Shown here piece after piece: positions 12,224-22,607 of a stretch of 64,000 nucleotides of DNA. Positions within the stretch are counted from its first letter, which is position 1. Each line of letters begins with the position of its first letter. The notes beneath the pieces are model-generated. The model was given only the letters and a program-made list of their open reading frames with translations, was not told where the DNA came from and did no database searches. Source of the DNA: Bacteroidia bacterium (GTDB lineage: Bacteria > Bacteroidota > Bacteroidia > Flavobacteriales > Flavobacteriaceae); contig JAUICK010000011.1 of the NCBI GenBank assembly GCA_030427865.1, positions 1-64,000 of the forward strand, written 5' to 3'. A program made the position numbers and the translations under genes.

Positions 12224-14128
12224 TTAATCTACATTATCGTGTAAAAAAGAATTGTTCGATTTTAAACCTAAATCATCGTCTTCTTTTTTAATAGATGTTT
12301 TTGTTTTACTGATAGCAGTATTGGTATCTAAATCAACCCCTAAACGTTTGTAAGCAGGTTGACGCTCTATTTCATCAATATTTTTGTTCATTTGATCATT
12401 GAACTTGTAATTGAATCCTTTCATCTTCTTACGGCGTTCTTCTGCTCTCTTTTGCAATTCAGTAATGGTTAAATCTAAAGGAGAAACTTCTTCGCTTTTT
12501 GTTTCAATTTCATTAATTGCTGCTTGCGGAGTGGCTGTTTTTAATTCAAATTGAATTTCTTCTTCGGCAGCAACTTGGTTTTCTTCTACAATACGAGAAC
12601 TTTTACCAATAGTAGGTTGTGCATCAAAATCTTCTAAAACATAACGTGTTTCTTTTTCTTTACGTTCAAAAACAACTTCTTCTACTCCGTAAACTTCAAT
12701 TTCATTAACATTTGCCTTTTTTTCTTCATGTAAATTGTGACGAATTTCTTTATTTGCTTTTACTTCTGTGTACGAATTTAAAGGCAAATCAAATAACAAA
12801 TCTGCTTGTAATTGTTGAGGTTCTTCAATTACTGCTTCTTCTTTTTGAGGTGTCATATCTGTAATTACAAAATCATCATCAGAAATGGTTTCTAAGCCTA
12901 CTTCTTCAAAAACAACATTCATATTTGCAATATCAGTGGTGGTTTTTACCAAATCCATTTGGGTTTTTATTTCCTCTACATCATCTTCTAAAACATGTAC
13001 TATTTTCTGTTCTGTTTTAGTGGTTAAAGGTTCATTTAATGTTGGTGATTTTGTAATTTTTTTCTCACCAAAATCATATGTAGCTTTTTGTTCATCTTCT
13101 AATGTATGCACAATTTTCTTTACTTCGGTATTGGTAATAGTACTTTGTTGGTCTGCTGCAAAACCTGTAGCTACTACTGTTACAGATATGGCATCACCTA
13201 ACTCTTCATCTTCACCAATACCCATAATAATGTTGGCATCGTATCCTGCTTCATCTTGAATAAAATCGTTAATTTCTCCAATTTCATCTAAGGTAACTTC
13301 GTTAGTTCCAGAGACAATTAACAACAATACATTTTTAGCTCCTGTAATTTTGTTGTCATTTAATAAAGGAGAGTCTAACGCTTTTACAATCGCATTTTTT
13401 GCACGGTCATTTCCTTCTTCTTTTGCAGAGCCCATAATTGCAGTTCCGCTATTAGAAAGTACTGTTTTTGCATCATGCAAGTCAATATTTTGCTTGTAAT
13501 GGTGTGTAATTACTTCTGCAATCCCTTTAGAAGCAGTTGATAGTACTTCATCTGCTTTAGAAAAACCCGCTTTAAAACCAAGGTTTCCGTAAACTTCACG
13601 TAATTTATTATTGTTAATTACGATTAAAGAATCTACATTTTGGCGCAGTTGATCGATTCCTAATTGAGCTTGTTTTGAGCGCATTCTACCTTCAAAAGCA
13701 AATGGCATTGTAACAATTCCTACCGTTAAAATATCCATATCTTTTGCAATTTTTGCAATAATTGGTGCTGCTCCTGTTCCAGTTCCTCCACCCATACCAG
13801 CAGTAATAAACACCATTTTGGTTTGGGTATTTAACATTTGCTGGATTTCTTGCATACTTTCTTTAGCTGCTTGTGCTCCAATTTCTGGGTTTGCACCTGC
13901 TCCTAAACCAGAAGTAAGGTTTGCTCCTAACTGAATTTTATTAGGAATAGGGCTGTTTTCTAAGGCTTGTGCATCTGTGTTGCAAATAACAAAATCTACA
14001 CCTTTAATATGTTGTGTAAACATGTGATTTACTGCGTTGCTACCTCCACCACCAACTCCAATTACTTTTATGGTATTGGATTGTGTTTTTGGCATATCAA
14101 ATGAAATGTTATCAAATTCTGCGCTCAT
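12224..14128 (-). CDS. ftsZ: Cell division protein FtsZ
   Basis: 634 residues. Tubulin-like GTPase that polymerises into the division ring. The nucleotide-binding motifs are VIGVGGGGSNAV (residues 22-33) and the tubulin signature GGGTGTG (113-119); the GTPase core ends near residue 330. The remaining ~300 residues are an acidic, Glu-rich disordered linker ending in LKSNNSFLHDNVD, far longer than in E. coli (383 residues in total) but as I recall normal for Flavobacteriia. The last gene of the cluster; a 125-bp gap separates it from ftsA, so it may have a promoter of its own. A strong terminator follows. Confidence 0.97.
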   Translation of the reverse strand: MSAEFDNISFDMPKTQSNTIKVIGVGGGGSNAVNHMFTQHIKGVDFVICNTDAQALENSPIPNKIQLGANLTSGLGAGANPEIGAQAAKESMQEIQQMLNTQTKMVFITAGMGGGTGTGAAPIIAKIAKDMDILTVGIVTMPFAFEGRMRSKQAQLGIDQLRQNVDSLIVINNNKLREVYGNLGFKAGFSKADEVLSTASKGIAEVITHHYKQNIDLHDAKTVLSNSGTAIMGSAKEEGNDRAKNAIVKALDSPLLNDNKITGAKNVLLLIVSGTNEVTLDEIGEINDFIQDEAGYDANIIMGIGEDEELGDAISVTVVATGFAADQQSTITNTEVKKIVHTLEDEQKATYDFGEKKITKSPTLNEPLTTKTEQKIVHVLEDDVEEIKTQMDLVKTTTDIANMNVVFEEVGLETISDDDFVITDMTPQKEEAVIEEPQQLQADLLFDLPLNSYTEVKANKEIRHNLHEEKKANVNEIEVYGVEEVVFERKEKETRYVLEDFDAQPTIGKSSRIVEENQVAAEEEIQFELKTATPQAAINEIETKSEEVSPLDLTITELQKRAEERRKKMKGFNYKFNDQMNKNIDEIERQPAYKRLGVDLDTNTAISKTKTSIKKEDDDLGLKSNNSFLHDNVD

Positions 14129-14253
14129 AATAACGTTCTATTATTTTTATTGATTGTTTTTATTATCTAATTTTTACTTTCCCTTTTATTTTTTTGCGAG
14201 TTTTGGGAACATTTTACAACTTCAGTCTCCCAACTTCCTACTACTCACTAATT

Positions 14254-15582
14254 TTACTCTGCATTGTCCAAAAAGTCTTTTAACCCTTCTGTAAATTTTT
14301 CAAAAAACGATTTCTTTTTTGGTTTTGGTTTTTCTTCTACAATAGGAGTTTCTTCTATGGTTTCTTCTTGATTTTCTTCTACAAGTTCCTCTATAACTTC
14401 TTCTACTAAAGCTTCTTCTTTACCTCTTTCTAAACCTTCCATTAATAAACCTACTGCAGTTGCGTAAGATGGGCTTGATAATGTCTCATCAGAATCTCCT
14501 GCCAAATGCTCATTTGGAAAACCGATTCTTGCATCCATACCTGTAATATATTCTACTAATTGGCGTAAATGTTTTAATTGAGATCCTCCACCTGTTAACA
14601 CTATTCCTGCAATCAATTTTCCTTTTGCAGTTTCGTGTCCGTAATTTTTTATTTCTAAGTACACATGTTCAATAATTTCTTGAACTCTTGCATGTATAAT
14701 TTTTGATAAATTTTTTAACGTAATTTCTTTGGGTTCTCTTCCTCTTAAACCAGGAATAGAAACGATTTCTGTTTCTTTGTTTTCTCCTGGCCATGCAGAA
14801 CCGAACTTGATTTTTAGCAATTCTGCTTGTTTCTCGATGATTGAACAACCTTCTTTTATATCGTCTGTAATAACATTTCCTCCAAAAGGAATTACAGCTG
14901 TATGTCTTATAATTCCGTCTTTAAAAATGGCTAAATCTGTTGTACCACCACCAATATCAATCAATGCAACACCTGCTTCTTTTTCTTCTTGACTTAATAC
15001 TGCAGATGCAGATGCAAGAGGTTCTAAGGTAATTTCATTCAACCCTAAACCTGCACTTTTTACACATCTTCCAATATTTCTGATGGATGAAACTTGCCCA
15101 ACAACAACATGAAAATTTGCTTCTAAACGACCTCCATACATTCCAATTGGCTCTTTGATGTCTGCTTGAGAATCTACCTTAAATTCTTGTGGTAAAACAT
15201 GGATAATTTCCTCTCCAGGTAACATAACCAATTTGTGTACCTGATTTACCAAATCATCAATATCAGAATCTTCAATAACCTCATCAGCATTATTTCTGGT
15301 GATGTAATCTGAGTGATGCAAGCTGCGAATATGCTGACCAGCAATACCAACCACAACTTCTTCTATCTTAATACCTGAAACACTTTCTGCTTCATCTACG
15401 GCTTGTTGTATAGATTGAATGGTTTGTGTAATATTACTTACTACACCACGTTTTACACCTAAACTTTTTGCTTTTCCAATACCAACAACCTCAATTTTAT
15501 CGTATTCGTTTTTACGACCAATCATTGCGACAATTTTGGTGGTACCAATATCTAAACCAACAGCTATTTTATTGTTTTCCAT
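14254..15582 (-). CDS. ftsA: Cell division protein FtsA
   Basis: 442 residues. Actin-like ATPase that anchors FtsZ filaments to the membrane. Phosphate-1 loop GLDIGTTKIVAMIG (9-22), phosphate-2 loop LIDIGGGTTDLAIF near 207-220 and adenosine motif VLTGGGSQL near 329 are present. After an acidic linker (residues ~385-420) the C-terminus KKKSFFEKFTEGLKDFL is an amphipathic helix, the membrane-targeting sequence of the family. Follows ftsQ by 6 bases. Confidence 0.96.
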   Translation of the reverse strand: MENNKIAVGLDIGTTKIVAMIGRKNEYDKIEVVGIGKAKSLGVKRGVVSNITQTIQSIQQAVDEAESVSGIKIEEVVVGIAGQHIRSLHHSDYITRNNADEVIEDSDIDDLVNQVHKLVMLPGEEIIHVLPQEFKVDSQADIKEPIGMYGGRLEANFHVVVGQVSSIRNIGRCVKSAGLGLNEITLEPLASASAVLSQEEKEAGVALIDIGGGTTDLAIFKDGIIRHTAVIPFGGNVITDDIKEGCSIIEKQAELLKIKFGSAWPGENKETEIVSIPGLRGREPKEITLKNLSKIIHARVQEIIEHVYLEIKNYGHETAKGKLIAGIVLTGGGSQLKHLRQLVEYITGMDARIGFPNEHLAGDSDETLSSPSYATAVGLLMEGLERGKEEALVEEVIEELVEENQEETIEETPIVEEKPKPKKKSFFEKFTEGLKDFLDNAE

Positions 15583-15588
15583 TATGAT

Positions 15589-16314
15589 TTATTTTGTGCA
15601 CACAACTTGGTTGTGATATTTAACATTAATTCTTTTATAATTCTGAATCGTTTTGTCTAAAAATGTTTTGTTGTAAAACGCTTTTAACTTTTTAAATTTT
15701 ATATCCATTTCAGATAATTTTCCGAAATCGATTTTATAATTTCCGCTTCTTACGGAAAATTGATACTCACCATCGTCGAATTTATGAATTCCAACGACTT
15801 CTTTTTGCAAAAAATCATCATCCAATATCAAAGATATTAAAGGCAATATTTCTTTAATATCTTTATCGGTTTTAACTCCAGAAATCAACATTACTCTTGC
15901 CGAATAAACATTAGACAAAGGAACTTTTACACCTTGTTTATCAATATAATAAGAGGAAGAATCATTAATAATTCTTGCCACTGGCGTTCGTTGTTTTATG
16001 GTAGATTTAAGTGTACCTCCAATAGTTAAAAACACAGAAGCATTTTCTACATAAGGGTTTTTAGACACTCTTTTTTCCAAACTGTATAAATCTAACATAG
16101 ATTTTGCTTGGTTTTTCACGGTTGCATCATTTTGTATTAACAATTTATTAACCATTTCATGAGTTAAAAAATTATTGTCTCCAGCTTCAAATTCTACCAC
16201 TATTTCTTTTACTTTTTTGTGTAAATTTCTTTGAATTGAGAAACTATATAAAAAAGCCAAACTTACTATTAACAAAAGAAAAACTATATATTTTAAAAAC
16301 TTTTTAAACTTCAT
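15589..16314 (-). CDS. ftsQ: Cell division protein FtsQ/DivIB-like
   Basis: 241 residues. Bitopic membrane protein of the divisome: short cytoplasmic N-terminus, one transmembrane helix (residues about 8-27, YIVFLLLIVSLAFLYSFSI) and a periplasmic part with a degenerate POTRA domain (about 35-110). Sequence is divergent from E. coli FtsQ; position between murC and ftsA makes the call. The stop of murC and the ATG of ftsQ are directly adjacent, so they are cotranscribed and probably translationally coupled. Confidence 0.88.
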   Translation of the reverse strand: MKFKKFLKYIVFLLLIVSLAFLYSFSIQRNLHKKVKEIVVEFEAGDNNFLTHEMVNKLLIQNDATVKNQAKSMLDLYSLEKRVSKNPYVENASVFLTIGGTLKSTIKQRTPVARIINDSSSYYIDKQGVKVPLSNVYSARVMLISGVKTDKDIKEILPLISLILDDDFLQKEVVGIHKFDDGEYQFSVRSGNYKIDFGKLSEMDIKFKKLKAFYNKTFLDKTIQNYKRINVKYHNQVVCTK

Positions 16315-17655
16315 TTATTGTTGCTTTAAAAGTTTTTTGGTAACCTCATTTATTACCACCCCAATATCTCCAGCACCTAACATAACAACCACTTTTGCTG
16401 ATGAATTTTTAATATCTTTTAAAATATTATTTTTTTGTGTCATTTTTTTATGCTTTGTATCGATTTTACTCAATAACCATTCAGAATTAACTTTAGCAAT
16501 TGGTTCTTCTCTTGCAGGATAAATATCTAACAACAAAACTTCATCGAACTTTGATAAAGCTAATGCAAAATCATCAATAAAATCTTTGGTTCTCGAAAAT
16601 AAATGAGGCTGAAAAATGACCAACACTTTTTCATTAGGATACATTTCTCTTACCGAATTTTCTACTGCGTTGATTTCTGTGGGATGATGTGCATAATCAT
16701 CTATCAACACAAAATCATCTGTTTTAATTTTATATGAAAACCTACGTTTTACACCTTTAAAAGTGCCTAATTTTTGTTTGATATTTTCTAACGAAACCCC
16801 ATAAACATCAGCAATTGCTAAGGCTGCTAAAGCATTCATTACGTTATGTTGTCCTGGTAAATGAAATTCTATATTTTTAACCTCTGAAGAAGGTGTTTTT
16901 ACATCAAAAATATATTTTCCGCTTTCAATTTTTAAATTAAAGGCTTTATAATCTGCTGTTTCATTTATGGCATACGTTAATCCTTTTAAAGACAACCCTT
17001 TTGCTACAATTAACGTATTTGAAACCTTGTTAGAAAACTCTATAAAAGATTCTTGCAACGCTTCTGGCTCTCCGTAAATATCTAAATGATCTGCATCCAT
17101 AGAAGTTACACAAGCAATGTTTGGGCTCAATTTTAAGAATGATCTATCAAATTCATCTGCTTCTACCACAGAAACTTTGTCTTCGCCTAAAATTAGGTTT
17201 GAATTGTAGTTTTCTGCAATTCCGCCTAAAAAAGAAGTAGCATTTACGTGCGTCATAATATGCCCTAAAATAGACGAAGTTGTGGTTTTACCATGCGTTC
17301 CTGCAACTGCTAAACAGAAGGTGTTTTCTGTTATTTTTCCTAAAATTTCTGAACGTTTTAAAACTGTAAAATTATGATCTAAAAAGTAATTTAATTCTGA
17401 ATGATTTTTAGGAATTGCTGGTGTATACACAACCAATGTTTGTTTTTTATCTAAAAATGAAATCGGAATATTTTTTACTACATCTTCAAAATGAATTTCT
17501 ACACCTAATTCTTCTAAATCTGAAGTGATTAAAGAAGGTGTTTTATCATAACCAGCCACTTGTTTTCCATTGGAAACGAAGTAACGAGCAATTGCACTCA
17601 TACCTATGCCTCCAATTCCGACAAAATAGACGTTATGTATATTTTTTAAATTCAC
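16315..17655 (-). CDS. murC: UDP-N-acetylmuramate--L-alanine ligase
   Basis: 446 residues. Adds L-Ala to UDP-MurNAc, the first step of peptidoglycan stem peptide assembly, with ATP. N-terminal Rossmann motif [16 protein letters not shown] (11-26), ATP loop [11 protein letters not shown] near 118, DYAHHP near 317 and QPHLFSRT near 350 are typical of MurC. The start codon is GTG at 17655 and overlaps the murG stop by 3-4 bases (GTGA), which supports this start and translational coupling. Confidence 0.97.
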   Translation of the reverse strand: MNLKNIHNVYFVGIGGIGMSAIARYFVSNGKQVAGYDKTPSLITSDLEELGVEIHFEDVVKNIPISFLDKKQTLVVYTPAIPKNHSELNYFLDHNFTVLKRSEILGKITENTFCLAVAGTHGKTTTSSILGHIMTHVNATSFLGGIAENYNSNLILGEDKVSVVEADEFDRSFLKLSPNIACVTSMDADHLDIYGEPEALQESFIEFSNKVSNTLIVAKGLSLKGLTYAINETADYKAFNLKIESGKYIFDVKTPSSEVKNIEFHLPGQHNVMNALAALAIADVYGVSLENIKQKLGTFKGVKRRFSYKIKTDDFVLIDDYAHHPTEINAVENSVREMYPNEKVLVIFQPHLFSRTKDFIDDFALALSKFDEVLLLDIYPAREEPIAKVNSEWLLSKIDTKHKKMTQKNNILKDIKNSSAKVVVMLGAGDIGVVINEVTKKLLKQQ

Positions 17656-18746
17656 TTTTTTAATAATTTCTCAACTTCGTTAACAATATCTGTAGTTGCT
17701 CCTGGCAATGCTAATTCATGTATATTTTCTGATAAATATTCTTGTTTTCCTTTGTCTTTTAACAAGGTTTCAAAAACAATTGGAAAGGTTTCTAACTCGC
17801 TTTCTTTTAACAAAATAGCTGCATGTTTATCTGCAACAGATTTTGCATTTTTTGTTTGATGATCTTCAGCCACATTCGGAGATGGAATAAAAATTACGGG
17901 TTTGCCAACAATACACAATTCTGAAACCGAACTTGCACCTGCTCTCGAAATAATAATATCTGAAGCTGCATAGGCTAAATCCATTCTATTTAAAAACTGA
18001 TGTACTTGAATATGCTCTAAATCATCGTACTTTTTATATTCATCGATATAAAATTTACCACATTGCCAAATAACCTGTACTTCTTGATTTTTAAAGAACT
18101 CTAAGTTGTTTTCTATTAATTGATTTATTTTTCTTGCTCCTAAACTTCCTCCTAAAACTAAAATGGTTTTCTTAGTCTTATCTAACTTAAAAAAGGTTTT
18201 CCCTTCATCTGTTTTTGAATGAATTGACAATAGATCTTGACGAACTGGGTTCCCCGTTTTTACAATTTTATCCGCAGGAAAAAAACGCTCTAAATTATCA
18301 TAAGCCACACAAATTTTATGCGCCTTTTTACTTAATAATTTATTGGTAATTCCAGGATATGAATTCTGTTCTTGAATTAATGTTGGAATTCCTTTTCTAT
18401 TAGCCATTATTAATGTTGACCCACTTGCAAAGCCTCCTGTACCAATAGCAACATCTGGTTTAAACTTTCTAATAATTTTAGCTGCATTCCACAAACTACT
18501 TATCATTTTAAACGGAAAAGACAAGTTATCGAGAGTCAATTTTCTTTGAATTCCAGAAATCCATAATCCTTTTATTTCATAACCTGCCTGTGGCACTTTT
18601 TCCATTTCCATTTTATCTTTTGCACCCACAAACAAAAAGTTTGCATCAGGATAACGCAACTTTAATTCGTTTGCAATTGCAATTGCAGGATAGATATGAC
18701 CACCTGTTCCTCCTCCAGAAATTAATATATTAATCGATTGTTTCAT
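17652..18746 (-). CDS. murG: UDP-GlcNAc:undecaprenyl-PP-MurNAc-pentapeptide transferase (lipid II synthase)
   Basis: 364 residues, normal for MurG. Membrane-associated GT28 enzyme that converts lipid I to lipid II on the cytoplasmic side. [11 protein letters not shown] (11-21) is the first G-loop; IGTGGFASG near 97 the second; [11 protein letters not shown] near 198 and [10 protein letters not shown] near 266 form the donor site. It overlaps the end of ftsW by 17 bases. Confidence 0.97.
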   Translation of the reverse strand: MKQSINILISGGGTGGHIYPAIAIANELKLRYPDANFLFVGAKDKMEMEKVPQAGYEIKGLWISGIQRKLTLDNLSFPFKMISSLWNAAKIIRKFKPDVAIGTGGFASGSTLIMANRKGIPTLIQEQNSYPGITNKLLSKKAHKICVAYDNLERFFPADKIVKTGNPVRQDLLSIHSKTDEGKTFFKLDKTKKTILVLGGSLGARKINQLIENNLEFFKNQEVQVIWQCGKFYIDEYKKYDDLEHIQVHQFLNRMDLAYAASDIIISRAGASSVSELCIVGKPVIFIPSPNVAEDHQTKNAKSVADKHAAILLKESELETFPIVFETLLKDKGKQEYLSENIHELALPGATTDIVNEVEKLLKK

Positions 18747-19914
18747 GCAAAATATCTAAAGGATTATCATCTAAAATATCTTCTTCTGTTTCTTCTTTTG
18801 ATGCGCTTACACTTAGAATCATTCCAAGAGCAAAACACGTCATCCAAATAGAAGTACCTCCACTACTAATTAGTGGTAATGTTTGCCCTGTAACTGGAAA
18901 TAAATTGGTGGCTACTGCCATGTTTATTGTAGCTTGAAAAATAATAGGAAGACCAACTCCAATTACCAATAACGTTCCGAAAATTGTGGTGGTTTTTTTG
19001 ATAACTACAAAAATTCTAAAAAGTAAAATAAAATAAATAGATACTATTAAAAAACCACCAACTAAACCATATTCTTCTACAATAATGGCAAAAATAAAAT
19101 CTGATGTAGATTGTGGTAAAAAGTTTTTCTGTATACTCTTACCTGGGCCAACTCCTAATGCTCCTCCAGTTGCAATGGCTATTTTTGCCTTTTCAACTTG
19201 ATACGCTTCTTTACCTTTATCATTAGAAAAACTCTCTATTCTACTTTGCCAAGTTTGCACTCTATTTGGCATTGCATCTGGAAAAGCTTTGGCTATTAAA
19301 ATAAAAATTGATAAGGCAACAATTCCTGCTCCTAAAATAAAACCAATGTATTTTATTGGATAACCACCTATAAAGGTTACCATTAAAATCATCACAAAAA
19401 TAATGGCTGTTGTAGAAAAATTTGCTGGTAAAATAAGTATTAAAACCAAAGCAACAGGTAACCAAAGCTGCCATAAACTCTCTTTAAAGTTAATTTTCTT
19501 TTCTTTATTTTTAGCTAAATATCTTGCTACATATACCATTAGCACCAAACCTGCTAAGGTTGATGTTTGAAAACCTATACCTCCTATTCGAATCCATCTA
19601 CTTGCATTTGCCCCTCCAATTGTAGTGCCTTGAGATAGAGTAAAAATTAACAAAACAATGACAACAGGAAGCATTAAAACAGAGCCTCCAGAAAAATACC
19701 TATAAGGTACTTTATGAACTCCATAAATAATGGCAAACCCCATAATTAACAATACTATATGTTTAACCAAGTGCCCTAAAGTTGACCCTGAACCCACAAC
19801 ATATACCAAGTTTGTGCTTGCACTATATACAGGCATAAACGAGAATATTGCCAAAACAGCAACAATTGCCCAAATAGTTTTATCACCTTTTATATGTTGA
19901 AAAATGGTTTTCAT
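18730..19914 (-). CDS. ftsW: Lipid II polymerase/flippase-type SEDS protein FtsW
   Basis: 394 residues with about ten hydrophobic helices. SEDS-family glycosyltransferase that polymerises lipid II at the septum with a class B PBP. Visible SEDS features: NASRWIRIG near 104, ARYLAKN near 130, FSTTAIIF near 167, and SSGGTSIWM near 350. Location next to murG and 5 genes downstream of the class B PBP indicates FtsW rather than RodA. A 129-bp gap with small palindromes separates it from murD. Confidence 0.95.
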   Translation of the reverse strand: MKTIFQHIKGDKTIWAIVAVLAIFSFMPVYSASTNLVYVVGSGSTLGHLVKHIVLLIMGFAIIYGVHKVPYRYFSGGSVLMLPVVIVLLIFTLSQGTTIGGANASRWIRIGGIGFQTSTLAGLVLMVYVARYLAKNKEKKINFKESLWQLWLPVALVLILILPANFSTTAIIFVMILMVTFIGGYPIKYIGFILGAGIVALSIFILIAKAFPDAMPNRVQTWQSRIESFSNDKGKEAYQVEKAKIAIATGGALGVGPGKSIQKNFLPQSTSDFIFAIIVEEYGLVGGFLIVSIYFILLFRIFVVIKKTTTIFGTLLVIGVGLPIIFQATINMAVATNLFPVTGQTLPLISSGGTSIWMTCFALGMILSVSASKEETEEDILDDNPLDILHETID

Positions 19915-19927
19915 AATCCTCTCTTAA

Positions 19928-19944
19928 TCTCTCCAAAGGAGAGA
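19928..19944. repeat. Small palindrome between murD and ftsW (1)
   Basis: CTCTCC-aaa-GGAGAG (19929-19943), a perfect 6-bp stem with a 3-base loop. Possibly a relic of an interspersed palindromic repeat or a transcript-stability element inside the dcw operon. Confidence 0.5.
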
Positions 19945-20013
19945 AAAACTCTTGTATTTACCTATGTTTTTATATTTTCACCTCTTTTTATTTTACCACA
20001 AACAAGCTAACTT

Positions 20014-20028
20014 CTTCCCTTTGGGAAG
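20014..20028. repeat. Small palindrome between murD and ftsW (2)
   Basis: CTTCCC-ttt-GGGAAG, again a 6-bp stem with a 3-base loop, 16 bases past the murD stop on the minus strand. Followed on plus by GGTTGGGATGGGATT, a G-rich word uncommon here. Confidence 0.5.
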
Positions 20029-20043
20029 GTTGGGATGGGATTT

Positions 20044-21378
20044 TTACAAACTCCTTACCGCTTTTTTAAATTGACGACCTCTGTCTTCGTAATTTTCAAA
20101 CAAATCGAAACTTGCACAAGCTGGTGATAATAAAACTGCATCTCCTCTTTCTGCCAATTTATGAGAAACCTTTACAGCCTCTTCTGCTCCTGCTGTTTCT
20201 ACAATAATATCTACTACATTGCCAAATGTATTTTTAATTTTTTTGTTATCAACACCTAAACAAACAATTGCTTTTACTTTTTCTCTTACTAATGGCAACA
20301 AATCGTTATAATCATTTCCTTTATCTACCCCACCAACAATCCAAACTGTAGTTTTATCCATACATTCTAAAGCATAAAAAGTTGCATTTACATTGGTTGC
20401 TTTAGAATCGTTGATGTATTCTACATCTTTAATTTTAGCTACATTTTCTAATCGATGCTCTGCACCTTCAAAATTTGCCAAACTTTCTTTTATCGATTCT
20501 TTTCTTACTTTTAATAATTGCGCAGCCATTGTTGCCGCCATTGCATTTTTTGTGTTGTGTTTTCCTTTAACTGTTAAAGTTGATAATGGCATAATAAGTT
20601 TGTCTTTATTTATGTTGATTATAATATTATTGTCTTTTAAAAATGCTCCGTATTCTAATTTTTTTTCGATTGAAAACGGTACTAATTTTGCTTTTGTTTT
20701 ATTCTTTTCTAACCATTTATTAATGGCTTCATCATCTGCATCATAAATTAAAAAATCGGTTGGATTTTGATTTTTTGTGATTCTAAATTTTGATGCTATG
20801 TACTTATTAAAGTCGTACTCATATCTATCTAAATGATCTGGTGTAATATTGGTTAAAATGGCTATATGACTGTTAAACTTTTCTACTCCATCTAACTGAA
20901 AACTACTAATTTCTAACACATAGTTTTCATAATTTTCTTCAGCAACTTGTTTAGCAAAACTGTCTCCAATGTTACCTGCTACCCCAACACTACATCCTGC
21001 ATTTTTTAAAATATGATGCGTTAACATTGTTGTGGTTGTTTTTCCGTTAGAACCTGTTATTCCAACTATAATTGCTTTCGTAAATTGAGCAGCAAATTCA
21101 ATTTCTGAAATTACAGGAATAGACAATTCTTTGAGCTTAACCACCAAAGGAACGTTATCTGGAATACCAGGGCTTTTCATAACTACATCAGCACTTAAAA
21201 TTATCTTTTCTGTATGATGTTTTTCTTCAAAATCTATTTTATAATGTAAAAGAACTTCTTTATATTTTTTTGCGATTTCACCTTTATCAGAAACAAAAAC
21301 ATCATATCCTTTTTGTTTTCCTAAAATGGCTGTACCTACACCACTTTCTCCACCTCCAAGCGCAACTAACCGTTTCAT
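20044..21378 (-). CDS. murD: UDP-N-acetylmuramoyl-L-alanine--D-glutamate ligase
   Basis: 444 residues. Adds D-Glu to UDP-MurNAc-L-Ala. N-terminal nucleotide-binding motif LGGGESGVGTAI (7-18), ATP loop GITGSNGKTTTTM near 108, LEISSFQLDG near 158, NITPDHLDRY near 180 and NDSKATNVNAT near 322 identify MurD. ATG start adjacent to the mraY stop (1-base spacing). Confidence 0.97.
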   Translation of the reverse strand: MKRLVALGGGESGVGTAILGKQKGYDVFVSDKGEIAKKYKEVLLHYKIDFEEKHHTEKIILSADVVMKSPGIPDNVPLVVKLKELSIPVISEIEFAAQFTKAIIVGITGSNGKTTTTMLTHHILKNAGCSVGVAGNIGDSFAKQVAEENYENYVLEISSFQLDGVEKFNSHIAILTNITPDHLDRYEYDFNKYIASKFRITKNQNPTDFLIYDADDEAINKWLEKNKTKAKLVPFSIEKKLEYGAFLKDNNIIININKDKLIMPLSTLTVKGKHNTKNAMAATMAAQLLKVRKESIKESLANFEGAEHRLENVAKIKDVEYINDSKATNVNATFYALECMDKTTVWIVGGVDKGNDYNDLLPLVREKVKAIVCLGVDNKKIKNTFGNVVDIIVETAGAEEAVKVSHKLAERGDAVLLSPACASFDLFENYEDRGRQFKKAVRSL

Positions 21379-21379
21379 T

Positions 21380-22606
21380 TTATCTTAATTTTAATGTTGC
21401 TATTGAAACTACTGCCAATAAAATTCCTACAATCCAAAAACGAACTACAATTTTACTTTCGTGATAACTTAATTTTTGATAGTGATGATGTAAAGGCGAC
21501 ATTTTAAAGATGCGTCTTCCCTCGCCAAATTTCTTTTTTGTGTATTTAAACCAAGATACTTGCAAAATGACTGACAAGTTTTCTACTACAAAAATTCCGG
21601 CTAAAATGGGCAATAGCAATTCTTTACGAATAGCAATAGCAATAACTGCTATTATTCCGCCAATAGTTAAACTACCTGTATCTCCCATGAATACTTGAGC
21701 TGGATAAGTATTGTACCAAAGAAAACCTATTAAAGCTCCAGCAAATGCAAAAATGAAAACTGTCATTTCACCAGAATTGGGAATATACATTACATCTAAA
21801 TAATCTGCGAAAATAATGTTACCAGAAACCCATGCAAAAACAGCCAAAGTAATTACCATAATTGCTGAAGAACCTGCTGCTAAACCATCTATTCCATCTG
21901 TTAGGTTTGCGCCATTAGAAATTCCTGTTACAATAAAAACAGTAATAAATATAAACACAATCCATCCATACTTTTCATATCCATTACCCAAAAAACTTAA
22001 CGCTTTAGAATAATCTAATTCGTTATTCTTTAAGAAAGGAATGGTGGTTTTTGTTGATTTATAGGCATCACCAAAAACTTTTTTCCTGCCATTTTCTTGT
22101 ACAATTTGCTGTTCTACAGGAAGTTGCTCTTTAATAGTTACACCATCATTAAAATACAACATCGATCCAACGATTAAACCTAAACCAACCTGACCTAAAA
22201 CCTTAAATTTTCCTTTTAAACCTCCTTTATCTTTTTTAAACACTTTTATATAATCATCTAAGAAACCAATCATTCCCATCCAAACTGTGGTGATTAATAA
22301 TAAAATAATGTAGATGTTGTCTAATTTTGCTAATAAAATTGCTGGAATTAATGTTGCTAAAATGATAATAATTCCGCCCATAGTTGGTGTCCCAGATTTC
22401 TGCTTTTGACCTTCTAAACCTAAATCACGAACCGTTTCTCCAACTTGTTGTTTTCTCAAAAAATTAATAATTCTTTTACCATAAATTGCAGAAATTAACA
22501 AAGACAAAATAAATGCTGCAGCTGCCCTAAATGTGATAAATTGAAACACACTTGCTCCTGGGAAATTGAACTGACTTTCTAAATATTCGAATAAATAATA
22601 CAGCAT
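21380..22606 (-). CDS. mraY: Phospho-N-acetylmuramoyl-pentapeptide-transferase
   Basis: 408 residues with about ten transmembrane helices. Transfers phospho-MurNAc-pentapeptide to undecaprenyl phosphate to make lipid I. Signature [14 protein letters not shown] near 72, FLDDYIKV near 115, the active-site [13 protein letters not shown] near 233, and the HHHYQ loop near 372 are present. There is an insert of about 40 residues (near 150-195), typical as I recall of the longer Bacteroidetes enzymes. Directly downstream of murE by one base. Confidence 0.97.
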   Translation of the reverse strand: MLYYLFEYLESQFNFPGASVFQFITFRAAAAFILSLLISAIYGKRIINFLRKQQVGETVRDLGLEGQKQKSGTPTMGGIIIILATLIPAILLAKLDNIYIILLLITTVWMGMIGFLDDYIKVFKKDKGGLKGKFKVLGQVGLGLIVGSMLYFNDGVTIKEQLPVEQQIVQENGRKKVFGDAYKSTKTTIPFLKNNELDYSKALSFLGNGYEKYGWIVFIFITVFIVTGISNGANLTDGIDGLAAGSSAIMVITLAVFAWVSGNIIFADYLDVMYIPNSGEMTVFIFAFAGALIGFLWYNTYPAQVFMGDTGSLTIGGIIAVIAIAIRKELLLPILAGIFVVENLSVILQVSWFKYTKKKFGEGRRIFKMSPLHHHYQKLSYHESKIVVRFWIVGILLAVVSIATLKLR

Positions 22607-22607
22607 C

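Noticed and set aside
12885..13259. Long open frame on the plus strand inside ftsZ
   Set aside because: It is the antisense reading of a low-complexity Glu/Thr-rich part of ftsZ, with no family resemblance.
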